A stretch of DNA of 64,000 bases from positions 8,184,001-8,248,000 of the forward strand of contig NC_133166.1 in assembly GCF_040802235.1 (NCBI RefSeq), in the 5' to 3' direction. The notes under the pieces were generated by a model. The model made no database searches and had not been told where the DNA came from. It saw only the letters and a program-made list of their open reading frames with translations. This stretch comes from Manis javanica (Eukaryota; Chordata; Mammalia; Pholidota; Manidae). Below, piece after piece: positions 37,727-51,378 of this stretch; the stretch's first letter is position 1; every line of letters begins with the position of its first letter. The translations under genes and the position numbers were made by a program.

Positions 37727-40700
37727 ATGGGGGAGAGGGTGGGAGTGTATGGAAACCAAAGAGATTGCAGATGGAAAATTAACACTGTATTTTAGGTACT
37801 TGTTACTTATTTTTACTTTTATAAGAAGCATGAACATATCTTTTACAGCTAAAGAAAGTAAGTACAATGGCTGTATAACATATTCATAGATTTTAAATTG
37901 GACATGTTCCTGTACCTTCAGTAGTCAGTATTTGCAATTTGTCAATGAAAGCTAAGTTACAGCACACTGGAGCACAGCACAGGCCTGAGTTTAAAACCAG
38001 AAGGAAATCCTATGGACCTTATGAAATAAAGCATCGTATCTAATAGCTGCATTAATTTCAAAACTAAACTGATGCTTACAGATTGTTATAGCTTAAAAAT
38101 GATGATAACTATTATTTATCAGGTGTTTACTGTGTTATCAAAATTTGTCAAAGTGTTTTACAATCAATGAAATGATGAGTTTTGGTACTATTATTTGTAC
38201 ATTATTATTATTTGAAAGTCCCTGCTATCCATTGCTACAATGAAAAGTAGACTAGAAATAGAATAAAAAGAATAGGACTGTGTTCCTTTTCTCAAGAACT
38301 CTAAAGCAGAAGTATTTGTATCCTTGACAGTTTCTTCACAAGCCTTTTTCATATTTCTTTGATTATACAGCTTCTTTTCAAAGTCCTCTATCCACTTGAT
38401 TTGGGTTAGGATTTCAAGCTCTGCCTCTCCCTAATAAGAGTAAAGAGACATTTTGCCAAATGATGAATTTTTATCCATTAGAGAAGCTGGAGAAATATAA
38501 GTAAGATATACTGAAGTCTCATGTTAGTTTAATTTCAATTTCATGAAATGTGAAAAAAATTACATTACAAATTAAGCTGATAATTAATATGTTTTTATTG
38601 AAGTAAATTCAGAAAAGAAAAAACATATCAAGATGCTGAAAAAAATTAAACAGGCTATCTGCATTATTCATAGTCAAATTAATTTGATTGCTTTCAATCC
38701 CCAAATTAGTCCACTCAACAGTTATTACACAAGCATAATTCTCACTTTTTGTTCAGAGGAAATAAAAAATATGTAAACCATTAGTTTCCATCACAATTAA
38801 TGTTAAAACTCTAGGTTTTAATTTTTTTAATGTATGCTGAAGAATCAACCTAGCAATATTAATTATATGACTTATATTCATATGTAATTGATGGACAGTA
38901 AACCCTCACATAACAAAATACTAAAAACAAAAAGGAAAAATCCAAGTTATTTGTGAGTTTGGTGGTACTTCTATTTGCAAAGTTGCTTGAGGGTATAAAA
39001 ATAAAAACTGGTAGCAACACTCGATGATTTGAGAGGAATTTTTGTACAAAATATGTTATGAAATGTTGATGCAATGCAATGTATTTAAATGCAAGCATAG
39101 AATAGATAAAGAACACCTGAGAGCTCAAGTCTAGGTGATGCTGACGAATGAATTAACTTACTCAGTAGTACATTAGTTTGTTGGGAATACACTGTGCTAG
39201 ACTTTGTGGTACGCACCATGAGAAAGGCGAGGAGGAAGCACTTGATGGCACATGACTTTTCCCAGGTGTGCACCATCATGACCTCACATTAACATGAAAT
39301 TTACCCTTATGTAAAGAATATCATTATATGTAAACAGAAACTCATCAAGTGCTACCTGGATGGCAAGAGATGAGTGGATTAGAAAACTAGACTGAAAGCA
39401 AAAAGACTTCATTAAGTACAGTCTGTAAACTTAAGAAGAGTTTGAAGGGATTTTTTTAAATAAGGAAAGATTCTCCACTTACAGTCCTCACCAAATAATA
39501 CAAGTGAGAAATGTGATACTAGAAGCAGAATGGTACATGATCAAAGTGCACAGGGTTGGCTATCTCTGTCAGAGGTGGAAAAAAAAGTAAAAAGCAATGT
39601 ATTATTGTTTAATACAATGTAATTCTGTTCTTGCCTAGTTCTTAATATTCTGTGATTGCAGGGAGCCATGTAGAGAAACATAGGCCACCTCGTTCTGCCC
39701 TTCTGTCTATTCTACTCAGGACTGCTGATCTAATATGAAGTTAATAAGTACTACTCCATTCAAGGCAGTCTGAGTTACCTGCCATTAATAGTATTTTTTA
39801 TAAATAAAATACTATTTTATTTTCACTCACTAACAGATATTACAACTTCAAACAATAAACTATAAAATGCATAATCTCAGTATCTAGACATTTCTCTGAC
39901 TTGCTGAGCACAATTGAGATCATTTCTTTTTATGGATTTTAGACATCTAATAATTACCTAATTATGTGGAAATCTAGGAAAACTTAAATGCTTCTTAAAC
40001 CTTTTAATCACACTACATTTCTCCTGATACAAATATTAACATTCTTTGAGTAAACTTTCTCATTCAAACTTATCTCTGATTTCGATGTTTCTTGGTATTT
40101 GGTTATTTCTTGGAATTCTTAACCTTCTCCTTCTTCTCTGAGTCTTTTCTGAGTCTTAAACCCTAATATTTCTCAAGTTCTTTTGTGTAATTAGTAGAAT
40201 ATCAATGGTTTTACCAAACTGGTTTTACTCATTTGAAAAGCACTGTCCTTGATGGAGGCTGTGCTCTTCTGTGACTGTAGAAAATAGCAATTTGGCTTTG
40301 ATTAGCAGGAGATTTCTCTCCTAGCCTCAAATCCTGTTACATGCTTTTGCTTTTACCTTCACTCTGTCAGTAGATGACAAATTATTGTATATGGCTGTAA
40401 GATTTAAATAGGCTAAGGAGAGTTTAACCCTTGTGCCATCAATAAGAGGAAAGAATATCACTTAGAATCATGAAACAGGAAAATAAGCTCTCAGATTTTT
40501 AATATATAATATAGTAAAGTGGCCATGAATGGACTTTGAGAAGTTATATATAATTTCTAATCAGAAGGACTGGAAAATTGTCTGGAAAAAGAACTCATAC
40601 TGAAGTGATTGAACTTCAGCGTGGAAAACTTTACTTCTGATCCAGTGAAAGAGTCAAAGAATTTGGTTTTTAAGTCAGTAGAAATAGCATTAATCTTGGG

Positions 40701-41199
40701 ATTACTTTTGGAGACCCTATGTGATTTCCCACCTTGGGATGACCTTGGGCATTTCGCCTAACCTTTCTTAATGCATAGGTCCTCATTTGTAACATGACAG
40801 ATGGTTCTATCTGCACTCTCTGTACTAATCTTTTGTGATGATGTTCAATTGAATAATCAGTTAAATATACTTTGTAAATCTAAAGTTGCCTGACGTGTTA
40901 ATTCAGTGTTAAGTGAACACTTATTGTGTGCCAAGATTTGTATGCTTGAACTAGTCTTTTACAAAATACTGAGTATATAGTACTATAAAAACTTGATGCT
41001 GATCAAAGACTTTTCATTAGTGATATCTCCATCATGATAGGGAGAGTGAGATTTTGATTGCAGCTGAGGTTGGGGAAAAAATTGAATTCCCTTTCCACAT
41101 CATGTCCATGTCCTATCAGTGATCAACAAATATTGACCTGGAAGTGACCTGACAGTTCAAACAGTAGGGACAGGTGAATAGTTGTTATGGAAGAATTTG

Positions 41200-41390
41200 G
41201 ACATTGAATTCAGATAAATGTGGATTCAAATCCACTATTTGCTGTGGACATGTGGCAAGTTTTTTAAGATTAAATTACATAATTTCAGAAAAGTCATGAT
41301 CATCAATATTTTTGGCTCATAGAGTATTTGTGATCACTGATTTAGTACAATATTAAACACACAATAAGAAATGAAAAAAATACTCTTGGC
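41200..41390 (+). repeat. MIR SINE (degraded)
   Basis: 'gtggattcaaatccactatt' (B-box region) and 'gacatgtggcaag' suggest a diverged MIR. Confidence 0.5.
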
Positions 41391-41759
41391 TGCTGTTACT
41401 TTGTGTTCTTTTTCAACCTCCTCATTTTTATAAAGAAAAGAGAAAACTCTGGAAATTTAAGCAACTTGTCTAAGGTCACATAGTTCCTTCTGTCAGGACA
41501 CCAATTGGAAGTAAGTTCAATGTGCAGAGAGTTTTTATTTTAAGACCAATCCGTTTCACAAGCAATTATATTTTTATTATAATCGAAATATTTACTTACT
41601 GCTTTTATAATTGACTTTAAGGGCTTGGACTCTGGTTAAATAGACCAGAGTTTGAACAAGTTTTCTGACTTCTGTAAATCTCAGGTCCATCAGTTACAAA
41701 ATGGTTGGTGTGGCTGATGGTGATGACGGCAACCTGAAACAGTTACAGGGCATTCAACA

Positions 41760-41900
41760 GGCATTCAGGCACTTTGCTGTTGACTTTTACATACATTAAT
41801 TCATATAATTCTCATATCAGAACTATAAGGTAGTACTATTATTATCTCAACTTTATAAAGGAGGACACTAAGTAACAGAAAATGAGAAAAATGGCAGACC
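41760..41900 (-). repeat. MIR 3' fragment
   Basis: 'aaggtagtactattattatc' and 'aaggaggacactaagtaaca' are reverse-complement MIR. Confidence 0.7.
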
Positions 41901-42239
41901 TACACTGCATATTTGTTGTGCAAATTAAGTGCTCATCTAAGAATATATAAAAATATTTATGCTGTGAAGTTCATAGTAGGCAGTCAGTAAATATCTCTTA
42001 ATACTAATGTGGTTATCATAATTACCTTTTGAGGTTTTATTTTGCTTAGTCATCAGTTCAAATGTAACTTCTTGGGCTGTATTTGCACCTTGAATTATGC
42101 TCCTGTTATTCCGGTGTCTAAAAGCAGGGTAAATTATATTTATTAAGTGAAAATAAGGAGGGCACAAATCATGTATCTAAAAACATATACATTATTTCCA
42201 AACTCAGAAGTAATACAATAGCTATTATTTAGGATGGAA

Positions 42240-42560
42240 GAAAGTATAAAAAGAATTTTTAAAATCATTTAATATTCCAACAGAAATACAACTTAACATT
42301 TTGATATCTTTCATTCTTCTTTCTTACACACAATTTTAAAAACTGGTTTTAACTAATTTAAAAATAGTTTTCCATAATTTTGTATTTCATTTTTTTTTAC
42401 ATTTTTTCTTAAGTTAGCCTTGTGAAGAGAGTATTTTTCCATACTTTTCATACCCTTTCTGAACTTATTATCCATGGCTATGTAATATTCTATTTTCCAC
42501 ATTACATATTTTGTTTGTTTTTTCATAATTTTAGAAGGCATATAAATGAGCATTTTTAAT
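42240..42560. repeat. Degraded L1/HAL1-like sequence
   Basis: 'ctatgtaatattctattttc' preceded by 'attatccatgg' is a common old-LINE motif. Limits and orientation are uncertain. Confidence 0.4.
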
Positions 42561-42608
42561 CTGGTGTTTACCTCTGTACTGTTTAATTTTTTTCTTCAAT
42601 AAATTAAC

Positions 42609-42627
42609 AACACACACACACATATAT
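42609..42627. repeat. (CA)n/(TA)n microsatellite
   Basis: An ACACACAC run turning into TATATG. Confidence 0.9.
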
Positions 42628-43039
42628 GCAAGCAAGCAAGATTAAATTCCTGTACAACTTGAAAGGGCATGAACTATTTTTTAAAGTCTTAATATTTATA
42701 ACAGCAAGATTGTAAATTATTTAATTAATAATTGATGGTATAAAATGTTCAGGTAATACAAATATATTTATCTAATTACTAGCTTGCTTAGGAAGCAGAG
42801 CATTGCATTTCTCCCTGCCCATGGATAACTCTATCCAAGTTGCTTTTAAAATAAAGTTTTTGGTACTACAAAATAGAATTTTGAAGGTTTAAATATATAT
42901 CATGTCCAAGATTCGATGATGAGGTTATTATTAAGACTTTGTTTGACCTCATCTCTATGGTGAATCATCTTAAATATTCCTTCATAAATCCCACTCTTAA
43001 CCATAAACATAATTTTACTGCCATTCTTATGCTATTCCT

Positions 43040-43165
43040 TTTTTTAAAACAGCTTTTATTGAGTAGAGTTGAGATACAAAAACCTGCACATATGTGATAT
43101 TTACAATTTGATGAGCTTATCATGTGTATATACCTGTGAAACAATCTTTTAAATATATTTATATT
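43040..43165 (-). repeat. Old L1 3' end
   Basis: 'acagcttttattgagtagag' and 'aaaacctgcacatatgtga' with 'caatttgatgagctt' match the L1M-type 3' UTR in reverse. Confidence 0.7.
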
Positions 43166-43349
43166 AAGTGACCTCCTTTCTAGCCACATTTATCCATCTT
43201 TGAAGCCATGTTTAGTTATACTTTACCCATGGGCTACTCATCAAACCCAATGTATTATTCTTTCCTATTTTCTCCCCTAAACTTTATAGTATTTGTCCAC
43301 ATTATTAGAATACTTGGAATTTTATGACTGTGTCCTATGGCTTAGTGAA

Positions 43350-43470
43350 ATAGAGCAGCACATAAGAGCACAGAACTTAGAGTCAGGTAATCTGGATCTA
43401 AAATTCTCAATTTTATATTAACTTGGGAACATCATCTAACCCATCTTCAGGACTTAGTTTATATATTTTT
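43350..43470 (+). repeat. MIR 5' half
   Basis: 'agagcacagaacttagagtc' followed by 'aggtaatctggatct' is the MIR tRNA-related head. Confidence 0.6.
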
Positions 43471-45929
43471 TAAAGAGTTGTTCTTTAAATATAAGAGAAT
43501 TTATTATATTTAAATATAAGATGACAGCTGAGGAAACAGAGATAGAAAGAGGTAAAGTAAAATTACATATTTGACAGAATGCTTTCTGAAAAAGTTAACT
43601 GCATTGTCTTGTGATTATTCCTGCATTGTTTTTTCGCCTTTTGCTATAGAAGAATTCTCCAGTGTGGATGCACATTGAGACTTTGGTATTGCCACAATGC
43701 TTTGTAACCATTGATGGGGCCCAAGAGACAAAATAAATTGTGCAAAAAAAATTCATCTGGGCACTCTTCTAAAGGCTAGTCATTCTGGAGACACTTTTAT
43801 TGTAAAGGAATTGACTACAATAATTAAGAAGGAAGCCAAATATCCACATTATACCATTCAGAAAATGTATCAGGGGCAGCTAATCAAAAACAGTTAAACA
43901 GTCTCGTACTCCATTGTAGTTGTATTATTTGAATGGAAAAGATATATTCTGGCTGCTGGATTTTCTGGTTGATCCCACGGTTTCTCTGTCATGATTGGTG
44001 CCTGTTTTAGAGTTTTCAAAGAAGGCAATGTCTCTCTTTAAGAATGAAGCAGCAAAGGAAAGGGTGATAAGCTATAAAGAACAAGTCATTATAAATAACA
44101 ACTTAAGAAGTTGTCATATAACCTAATACAAGTGGCTTTTGTTGTCTCCTTTATTGTCTCCCATCCCCACTCCCCCAACCCATCTCCATCCCTCCAGAAA
44201 ATAAGCATGCATTGATGTCTGCTTCCCAGTTGACCTTCTTACTGTGATTTTTTTCAGGAAGGAAATTCTGTGTGAAATTTTGACTAAGTGATTTAGGGGC
44301 TCCTTAATACAAGGCATCAGGAAACAAGAAAAGGTTTCTGCATGCACAGTCCTCACCAAACACAATCACAATGACTTCTGCAAAATCTGGTAAAGGATGC
44401 ATCTGGACTAATTGAGTACACATTTTTCTGATGTTAAGAAAGCAAAACAAAAGCAAAAACACTCAAAGAACTAAATGTTTAAAATTTAACATGTTTAATT
44501 TTTAATGTCAGTGTTTCCTATAGATACAAAACTACCTATACATTTATTGAAATGTTTATTTTCAATATTAAGTCCAGGGAAAAAACAGTTACTTTTCAAA
44601 TTAAATCTGACCTGTTATCAAATTATATCAGAATCTTAGGAACAAAGCACTGTTAACCTTCCTTCTAAATGTAGGTAGGTTAAAATATTTGACTTTTTTA
44701 GGTGTCACTAATTGTGTCCACATTGTTTCTTGTTGTATTATCCCTCAAAAAATACTATGCTGATAGAACCATCCAAGAACTATTTTAAATTGTACTTCTA
44801 CCAAATAATTTGTAGCTTTCCTCCCCTCACTAACTTCTTAGGATTATTTGTGTTATAAATTCTATAATGTTTTGATCATAAAAAATACCATTAGAGATGC
44901 ACCAAGACACTTTTTTTTTGCAGTCATGTGTTTATTTTTTTATGTTATGTGTTTATTTAATGCCACTATACACTTTGATTGTATGATATATAAGCTAAAC
45001 AGTATAGTAGTTCAATTCTGGTGTTTGAATCGCTAAAATTTAGGTAATAAACATTCTGTTGGAGTAAGGTGTTATATAAATGTGAGTAAAATTCACGAGA
45101 GTCGAAGTTTCTTGTAGTAAAGGATGACAAATGTATCTGATGTCTTTCATAGCACCTGTCATAATTCCGGACACAGGGATGCCAAATAAATATATGTTGA
45201 ATTACATTTATTCCAAGTTGAATTCAAATATAACCATACATTCTAGAAAGGACACAAAAATGCTAAATAATGTGGGGCTATTTTCTTTTAGGGCTTCTTG
45301 TAGGCTAGAATGGGGTGACTAATTTATGAGAGCTTCATCTACACTCCAGCCTCAGGGTCTGTGGTTTCTTACTTGATGTAGAAGTGTGAAAATCTGAAAC
45401 ACTACTTTTACCTAGTAAACCTATTGTTCTTAGCCTTCCTTGTAGCCTGTTGGGCACTATAACTTAGTTACTAACTGCTCTTAGGCTTTGACGTATTTGG
45501 GTAAGTTACCAGAGATGCATATGGAACAATTAAGGGTCGCTACACCTGGCTAATGAGCAGTCATCCAATGTGAATGAGAGTGAGGAAGATGAGGAGCGAG
45601 AGCAAGCTGTCCCTATCTCCTGAAGGGGTGTGATAAAGCCCTTTTCCTTTGTCCAGTGTACAATTACTTCACCATTCTTTGCTCCGACACTTCTACTTTG
45701 TCACATGGATTACTTATGATATATGGCTTCAATGGTAAATGAAATATTGTGAAAAAAAATGTAAATAGTCATAAAAACTCATTTTCCCAGATGACCTTCC
45801 TTGTTACCCTATGGATTTCTCTTTTTCCTTAAATTGTATTCAGTTCCCAGGGAAATAAAGAGTGATTAATCTATTGTACTCTTCCTTTCTTCCAATGGAA
45901 GCTGAAAATATTAGAAATAATAACAGATC

Positions 45930-46110
45930 CCACATATGAAATGATGGCCATATACATGTGTATAGTATTTTCATATGTGTGATTTCATTTGATCTTCCTA
46001 TAGATTTGTAATGTGGATAAAATTATCATCATTTTATAGGAACCAAGGAAACTAAGGTACAGAGAAAATAAATACATTTACCAGGTTACGGTATGGCTGA
46101 GATAGAATTT
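45930..46110 (-). repeat. MIR fragment
   Basis: 'atcatcattttataggaacc' and 'aggaaactaaggtacagag' are in reverse MIR order. Confidence 0.65.
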
Positions 46111-47825
46111 CATTTTAGGAATCTTTGATTCCAAAGACTGTTTCCATTACATCATGCTTTATTTAGTGTTCCAATTTCAAATGCTATAGAAGTGTAAACT
46201 GTGCCTATGAAACCCTGACTCTGCAATTCCGCTCATGGAGATAACTACTGCGGGCAGTTTTGCATGTAAGATTCCACCTTTTCTCTATAATTTTTCAAAA
46301 TCAATTTCTTTTTCTCCTCTCTGTCCATATTTTAAGTCATATTTTTTTTTACAAAAATTCAATCCTGTTTACCTTCTTTTATAGCTTAATTCCAAAAACA
46401 ACAACAAAAATATGTTGTGGACACCTTTCATGTCTGTTATAATGTATATTTTAAGCAAAAATCACTTTCAGGTCATTTTCAGGTGCCATTGCATTTCTCC
46501 TTTGTAATTTTATTGAGTTTACATTCTTTATTTCTGCATTACTTCTGTGTCATATTTTTACTATTGATGAAGTATTCAGCATTGGACTATGTTATCCTTT
46601 CCATTTTATCTCCTGTTGCCATCTCTGCAACTTTTAAACATAAGTTCACATCCATTTCAGATACTGAGTTCACAATTCATTGTCAACCACCAACACAGAT
46701 ACAAAGTGTTATCACTTGAACAGAATTATGTCTTTTCCTCTGGCCATCAGGGACACAAATGGAGATTTGCCTTCAAAGCAGCAAAATATTGTTGTTCCTT
46801 TTTGCCCATCACATCACAAGTTGTAGGAGAGAAAATGGTAGCCTGTATAACATAAACTAGATTTTCTAGATTACATTCTCATGACACTTGGTTTTCAGAT
46901 TTCAATTTCTCTGCCAATGTCCTAAAGATTTCTGGCTCGAGAAAGACATTAAGAAGAGATAAATTATTTTTTCTTTGTAGAAGTCTTGCCTAATCCTGGT
47001 GTAGAACTGATTTGATTACTTGTCATTTGAGATCATCATCTGTAGAACAGCCAGTTCTGGTTATTTAAGGGAATCTACTATAATTCAGGGCTGGATCAAG
47101 GTGTAGAAGATAATTTATAAACAAGTGTTAGGGCCCTAGGTTACAAGGCCTGTTCCATAACTTTCAATATCTATTCTTACATTATTTATTGCTGGGTTCT
47201 GGAATTGAATGCAGCTGGATCCTACAGCTGGGGGCCCACCCATTCAATGTGACCTCCTCGGTGTCCCTAGGATGGCAGGGCTAGCTGCCTGAGTCATATT
47301 GTTTCAATGAATATCATTGGGGTAAAAAGAAAGAAACTTCATATGAGATGGATAGCCTCAAGATGAATGTTAACAATTTTAAATTTATTAAGGAACCCAC
47401 CCAAACCTGCTCTTTGGGGGAAATATCTAAATATTTGGAAACTTGCATAAGAAGCACTCGGGAACTTGTCATACAGACACACTCATGGACCCCACCCCAG
47501 ACTTTGGGAACCAGAGACTTGGCGGTGAGAGCCACCATCTGTTTGAAGCAATCTGATGGATTATATCTGATAAGTACTAAATTAACTTTCTGGGAATTTC
47601 ATTTTAAATATAATTCCTGAAAAGCACTTGCTCCTTATTTTTCTTCCTAGACCCACTACAAAATCCTCCTGGAGCCCCGTCCTAAGTGAGCTCTTCTTCT
47701 TAACATACGGAAAGGCATTTCACACCACACTCAGGGACTTTCTCAGGTGCTGTCCTGGGCTGCAGTTCTGTGTGAACACATTTTACCTCCCTGATCCGAC
47801 TAAAACAACTTTATTGTACTTACTC

Positions 47826-47840
47826 TTTTTTTTTTTTTTT
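47826..47840. repeat. Poly(T)15 run
   Basis: Homopolymer; no attached element was recognised. Confidence 0.85.
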
Positions 47841-48329
47841 AGATCTTGCATAGCTCCTAGCTTGTAATGGAACATGTTAAATAGTCAGTGAATGGCGACT
47901 ATCGAGTCATGGTTCTGTCCTATCAGAATGCTTGAAGTTTTGGTTAGCCTGTGTAGTTAGTATGCATTGAACTCTTTAGTCTATAAAAAACAGCTTTCCC
48001 AGGATTGAAAAGAAAACTTGTGAAGTGAGCAGCTGTGGGTGGCCAGGTGCATACTCATTTAAAATGCATATTGCTACCTATTGCAAACCAGGCCTCATAT
48101 GGTATATGGGGGGAAAATATGATCAGGCAGCTGCCCTTAAGAAATATATGTCCAACCTTCACTCACATCTCTAATGTGGCCTTCTTAGTAACCTTCCATG
48201 CCAAGCCACACCCATTCTAAAACAAACCATCAGGACATTGTCTACCACATAACCCTGTTTTATTTTCTTAAGAACATCTACAGTTGTCTCCAATTCTCGT
48301 GTTTTGTTGTTGTTCTCCTGTTTATTGTT

Positions 48330-48460
48330 TGCCCCTCCCCCAACTCCATCAGAGGAGACTTAGCCCAGTCTGTTCATGACCGTATCCCCAGTGCCTGAAA
48401 GAAAACATGATATCCACTTACTAAATATTTTTGAATGGGATGAATGACTTAAAGAATGAA
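48330..48460 (+). repeat. L2 3' end fragment
   Basis: 'gaccgtatccccagtgcctg' with 'tactaaatatttttgaatgg' is L2 terminus. Confidence 0.75.
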
Positions 48461-48469
48461 TAACATTGT

Positions 48470-48610
48470 GAGGAACATGTTATAATTCTCATCATAGGGA
48501 AAGAAACTGAAGCTCCAAAAATTTAAATGAAATGCCCAACTCATCTAAAACCTAGAATTCAAGCTAAATTCTTTCTGGTTCCAAAGCTTATACTCTTTAG
48601 CCATACTGGC
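48470..48610 (-). repeat. MIR fragment
   Basis: 'aaagaaactgaagctccaaa' through 'cttatactctttagcc' runs in reverse MIR order. Confidence 0.6.
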
Positions 48611-49369
48611 CATCTCCACATGATTTCTTCCCTTTAGCATGTCTGTCTGCCTTTTTACAAGGGTGTACAGGTATTTAAGCTGCAGTTCTCAGTACAGATT
48701 GTTCGCACTTGAAAACCGCTCAAAATGGTAGGGAGCTTTGCAGTTACGCATTTCTGTGAATTAAAATACCCAAGAATGCCATACCTTGCCTAGAGCCAGC
48801 AATCCCAATAGTTCTGGTATCTGTCTTCTTAGCATGTGGAAGCTTCCTTGAACTGAATCAAGGAAGCAGAAAGATGGGATTAAGGAAGCAGTTAGCCAAT
48901 ATATTGCCACTCCGGTGCACACCTGGCAGGAACCTTGGCCACGGGCTGTTTTTAAAGATGCCTGTGCACGTGATGGGGTGACCATGTGGTTAGTGATACT
49001 TTCCCTCTTTTCTGAATATTTTTGTTTCTCTTTGTGATACTGATGGAAGCAGAGAGCTCATGAAGAACTTTAGGCAGCTTTTGCTTTTTGCCAGGACTCT
49101 AAACATCTACTGAGTCTCATACATTTTATTTCTTACTATTTAGTACAGTAAGAACTATTTTGGTATAGTTGAATATATGGACATTTAAATCTGACTTTTT
49201 CTCACTAGCTTAAAAATACTGAGGATCAGATTGTTCAACAACACATTCATTTTCATTTAAATTTATTATAAACTAATGAGGTTGTATAAGGATAGCTATA
49301 ACGTGGACCTTAAATGGTGAAATGAGTCAATTCCTTCTTCATGTGGACCCGCAGAATGCCTTGGAAAGG

Positions 49370-49590
49370 GAATATGCTTGGTAGGAAGAATGTCCTGGAT
49401 TTGAATTCGGGTTTTGCCACCAGCAGAAAGTACTGGTCCTCACTAAGCCTTAGTTTTCTTTTCTGTCAAATGGGATTCATCATGATTGCATGGCAGGTAT
49501 ATTTGAGCATCTAGTGAGATAATGATTGTGAAGGTCTTAAGGCCTGTGCATGGCACATAGTAGCTACTGTATGAATATGTGTTGAAAACT
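49370..49590 (+). repeat. MIR SINE
   Basis: 'ggatttgaattcgggttttg', 'ctgtcaaatgggattcatca' and 'gcatggcacatagtagctac' follow full MIR order. Confidence 0.85.
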
Positions 49591-50059
49591 TATTTTAATA
49601 TAGGACAATATATAATGATTGAGCTCCCCAGTGTAATAGATTAGTAATAAAAAAAACTAGGCTGGGGCCTAGAGCTGGATTTGATGCTGTTTGCAGCTCT
49701 GTGTTTAGGCCATGCAGGCCGAACTGTGTTCCTGTCTTTGAGGGGTCTACCTACTCTTCTAGTTGAGGAAGAGCCATCATGGCCACATGTGGTTTGGTTT
49801 TTATTCCTCTAGCTAATAGCATTATAATTAAATTTTTCTAACTGTTAGCATCCACTACTCTTTCATAATTTCAGTAATCTATCACTTAATTCTGCTCTGA
49901 TTTATACTTTCAGTATGGACCTCTATTATTTCTCCACTCACAGGACAGATGATGACTTAGCTTAGGAATGCTTTCTATAAGTCAGCACACTCTGCAATGT
50001 CTGTGCTGGTAAAAAGAGTGGGATATATTATTAAAGTTAGATCTCTGCTTAAAATATAT

Positions 50060-50270
50060 TTGGTTCTGTAAACATGGGATTGGAACTCCAAACACCTGGG
50101 TTTAAGTTCTAGTTCTGCCACTTACCATCTGGTATGATCTGAAACCTATACTAGTGTGCTGTAAAATAAGGTCATTAATGCCTGACTCACAAGATTATTA
50201 CGTGGGTTGAATTAAATAAGGTCATGTATATTCAGTACCTTGAAGGTGATAAATTAACAGTTGTTAATGC
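50060..50270 (+). repeat. MIR SINE
   Basis: 'cacctgggtttaagttctag', 'ttctgccacttaccatctgg' and 'aagattattacgtgggttga' give a clear MIR. Confidence 0.85.
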
Positions 50271-50686
50271 TTTTGCTTGCCTTCTTCCACAAACCATGCA
50301 CAGCTGCACACTACCCCTTTGCCTGCACAAATTCTGTGCAGGTGAGATTATGAGGCATGTCTTTGGCTTGCTGCAGCTGTAGCCTATAAAACAGCTCTGT
50401 GTGTGTATGTGAAGAAAATTGTAACAAGAGGGGCTCTAGAGTCACATCACTTCTTTAGGGCAGCACACTGTCTTCCATTGACATGTGTTAAATCATATGA
50501 ATGGTTAAACCGAAGGTCGCCAATTCATCACTCCATTGTATAGCAGAAAAACTTCTGCAGGTTCCAGCATCAGAAATAATTTTCCCACACTGAAATTAGA
50601 GTAGTTGAGATGAAAAGAAATGTTTTTAAGATGGCATTTTTCTTTGCATCAGGACCACATAGTGTGAAAGGGTGGAGGAGAATAAC

Positions 50687-51117
50687 TGTGGATAAAATGA
50701 GAGTTCCTGTGGCCAGGATTCTCACCTGGCCATGGTTGACTAGCTCACTGCACACCCGTGGGCAATACATGGCTGTTGACTCTATAAAGAGCTCCGGCCA
50801 GTGCTCTGGGAGCAACACGGTGGAAGGGCTGCAAGGCTGCAGGAGAGCAGAGCAGAGGCCCCGAAGACATCTGTGTGGGACGGCTGTGCGGCAGAGGGGC
50901 CCAGAGAACGGCTGTGCGGACAGAGGAGTCCATAGGCAGAGACCGGCTCGCTGCTTGCAGACTCGCTCTGAGTGAACGGGATTTTAGTGACTGACCTGCC
51001 ACCTGGAAATAAAGTTGTGTATAACCCTTTCACCCCAAAAACGTTTTGCTCTCATTTTCTTTGGTCACATTGAATCCATAGCGAACTTGCGCGGGGCTGA
51101 AACCCATTGGCAAGACA
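50687..51117 (+). mobile_element. Solo LTR of an endogenous retrovirus (candidate)
   Basis: 431 bp beginning TGTGG and ending AGACA (TGT...ACA ends). It is flanked by a 5-bp near-match (ATAAC before, GTAAC after), as expected of a target duplication with one change. Inside, in LTR order: a TATA-like CTATAAAG (about 50780), a GC-rich middle, AATAAA (about 51007), then a T/C and CpG-containing tail with 'gcgcggggctgaaaccc'. It is GC- and CpG-richer than the intron around it, so not among the oldest repeats. There are no retroviral genes beside it. The frames of 80-121 codons across it are not genes. Confidence 0.7.
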
Positions 51118-51244
51118 GTAACGTTCCCTTGGACAACCTAACAAACATGTCCTCAGCCAAGTAATCAAACTTAACATAAAACATAATAAGTCATATTAAT
51201 AGTATATATCTTTGATATGATGTGATGAGAAAGGCACACTCTTC

Positions 51245-51378
51245 AGTGGTTTTCCTCCCAGAAATAGCCCAATCAGATCATGAGAAAAATACCTGGTGAA
51301 CCCCAGTTGAAGTGGTTTTCCTCCCAGAAATAGCCCAATCAGATCATGAGAAAAATACCTGGTGAACCCCAGTTGAAG
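51245..51378. repeat. Perfect 66-bp tandem duplication
   Basis: Bases 51245-51310 are repeated exactly at 51311-51376, and the match runs 2 bases further. The unit starts AGTGGTTTTCCTCCC and ends CCCCAGTTGA. No mismatches between copies, inside an otherwise degraded old repeat, points to a recent duplication or an assembly artefact. Confidence 0.95.

Noticed and set aside
50610-50975. 121-codon + strand frame across the solo LTR
   Set aside because: It crosses the LTR boundary and is Arg/Gly-rich by composition, with no viral or host domain.
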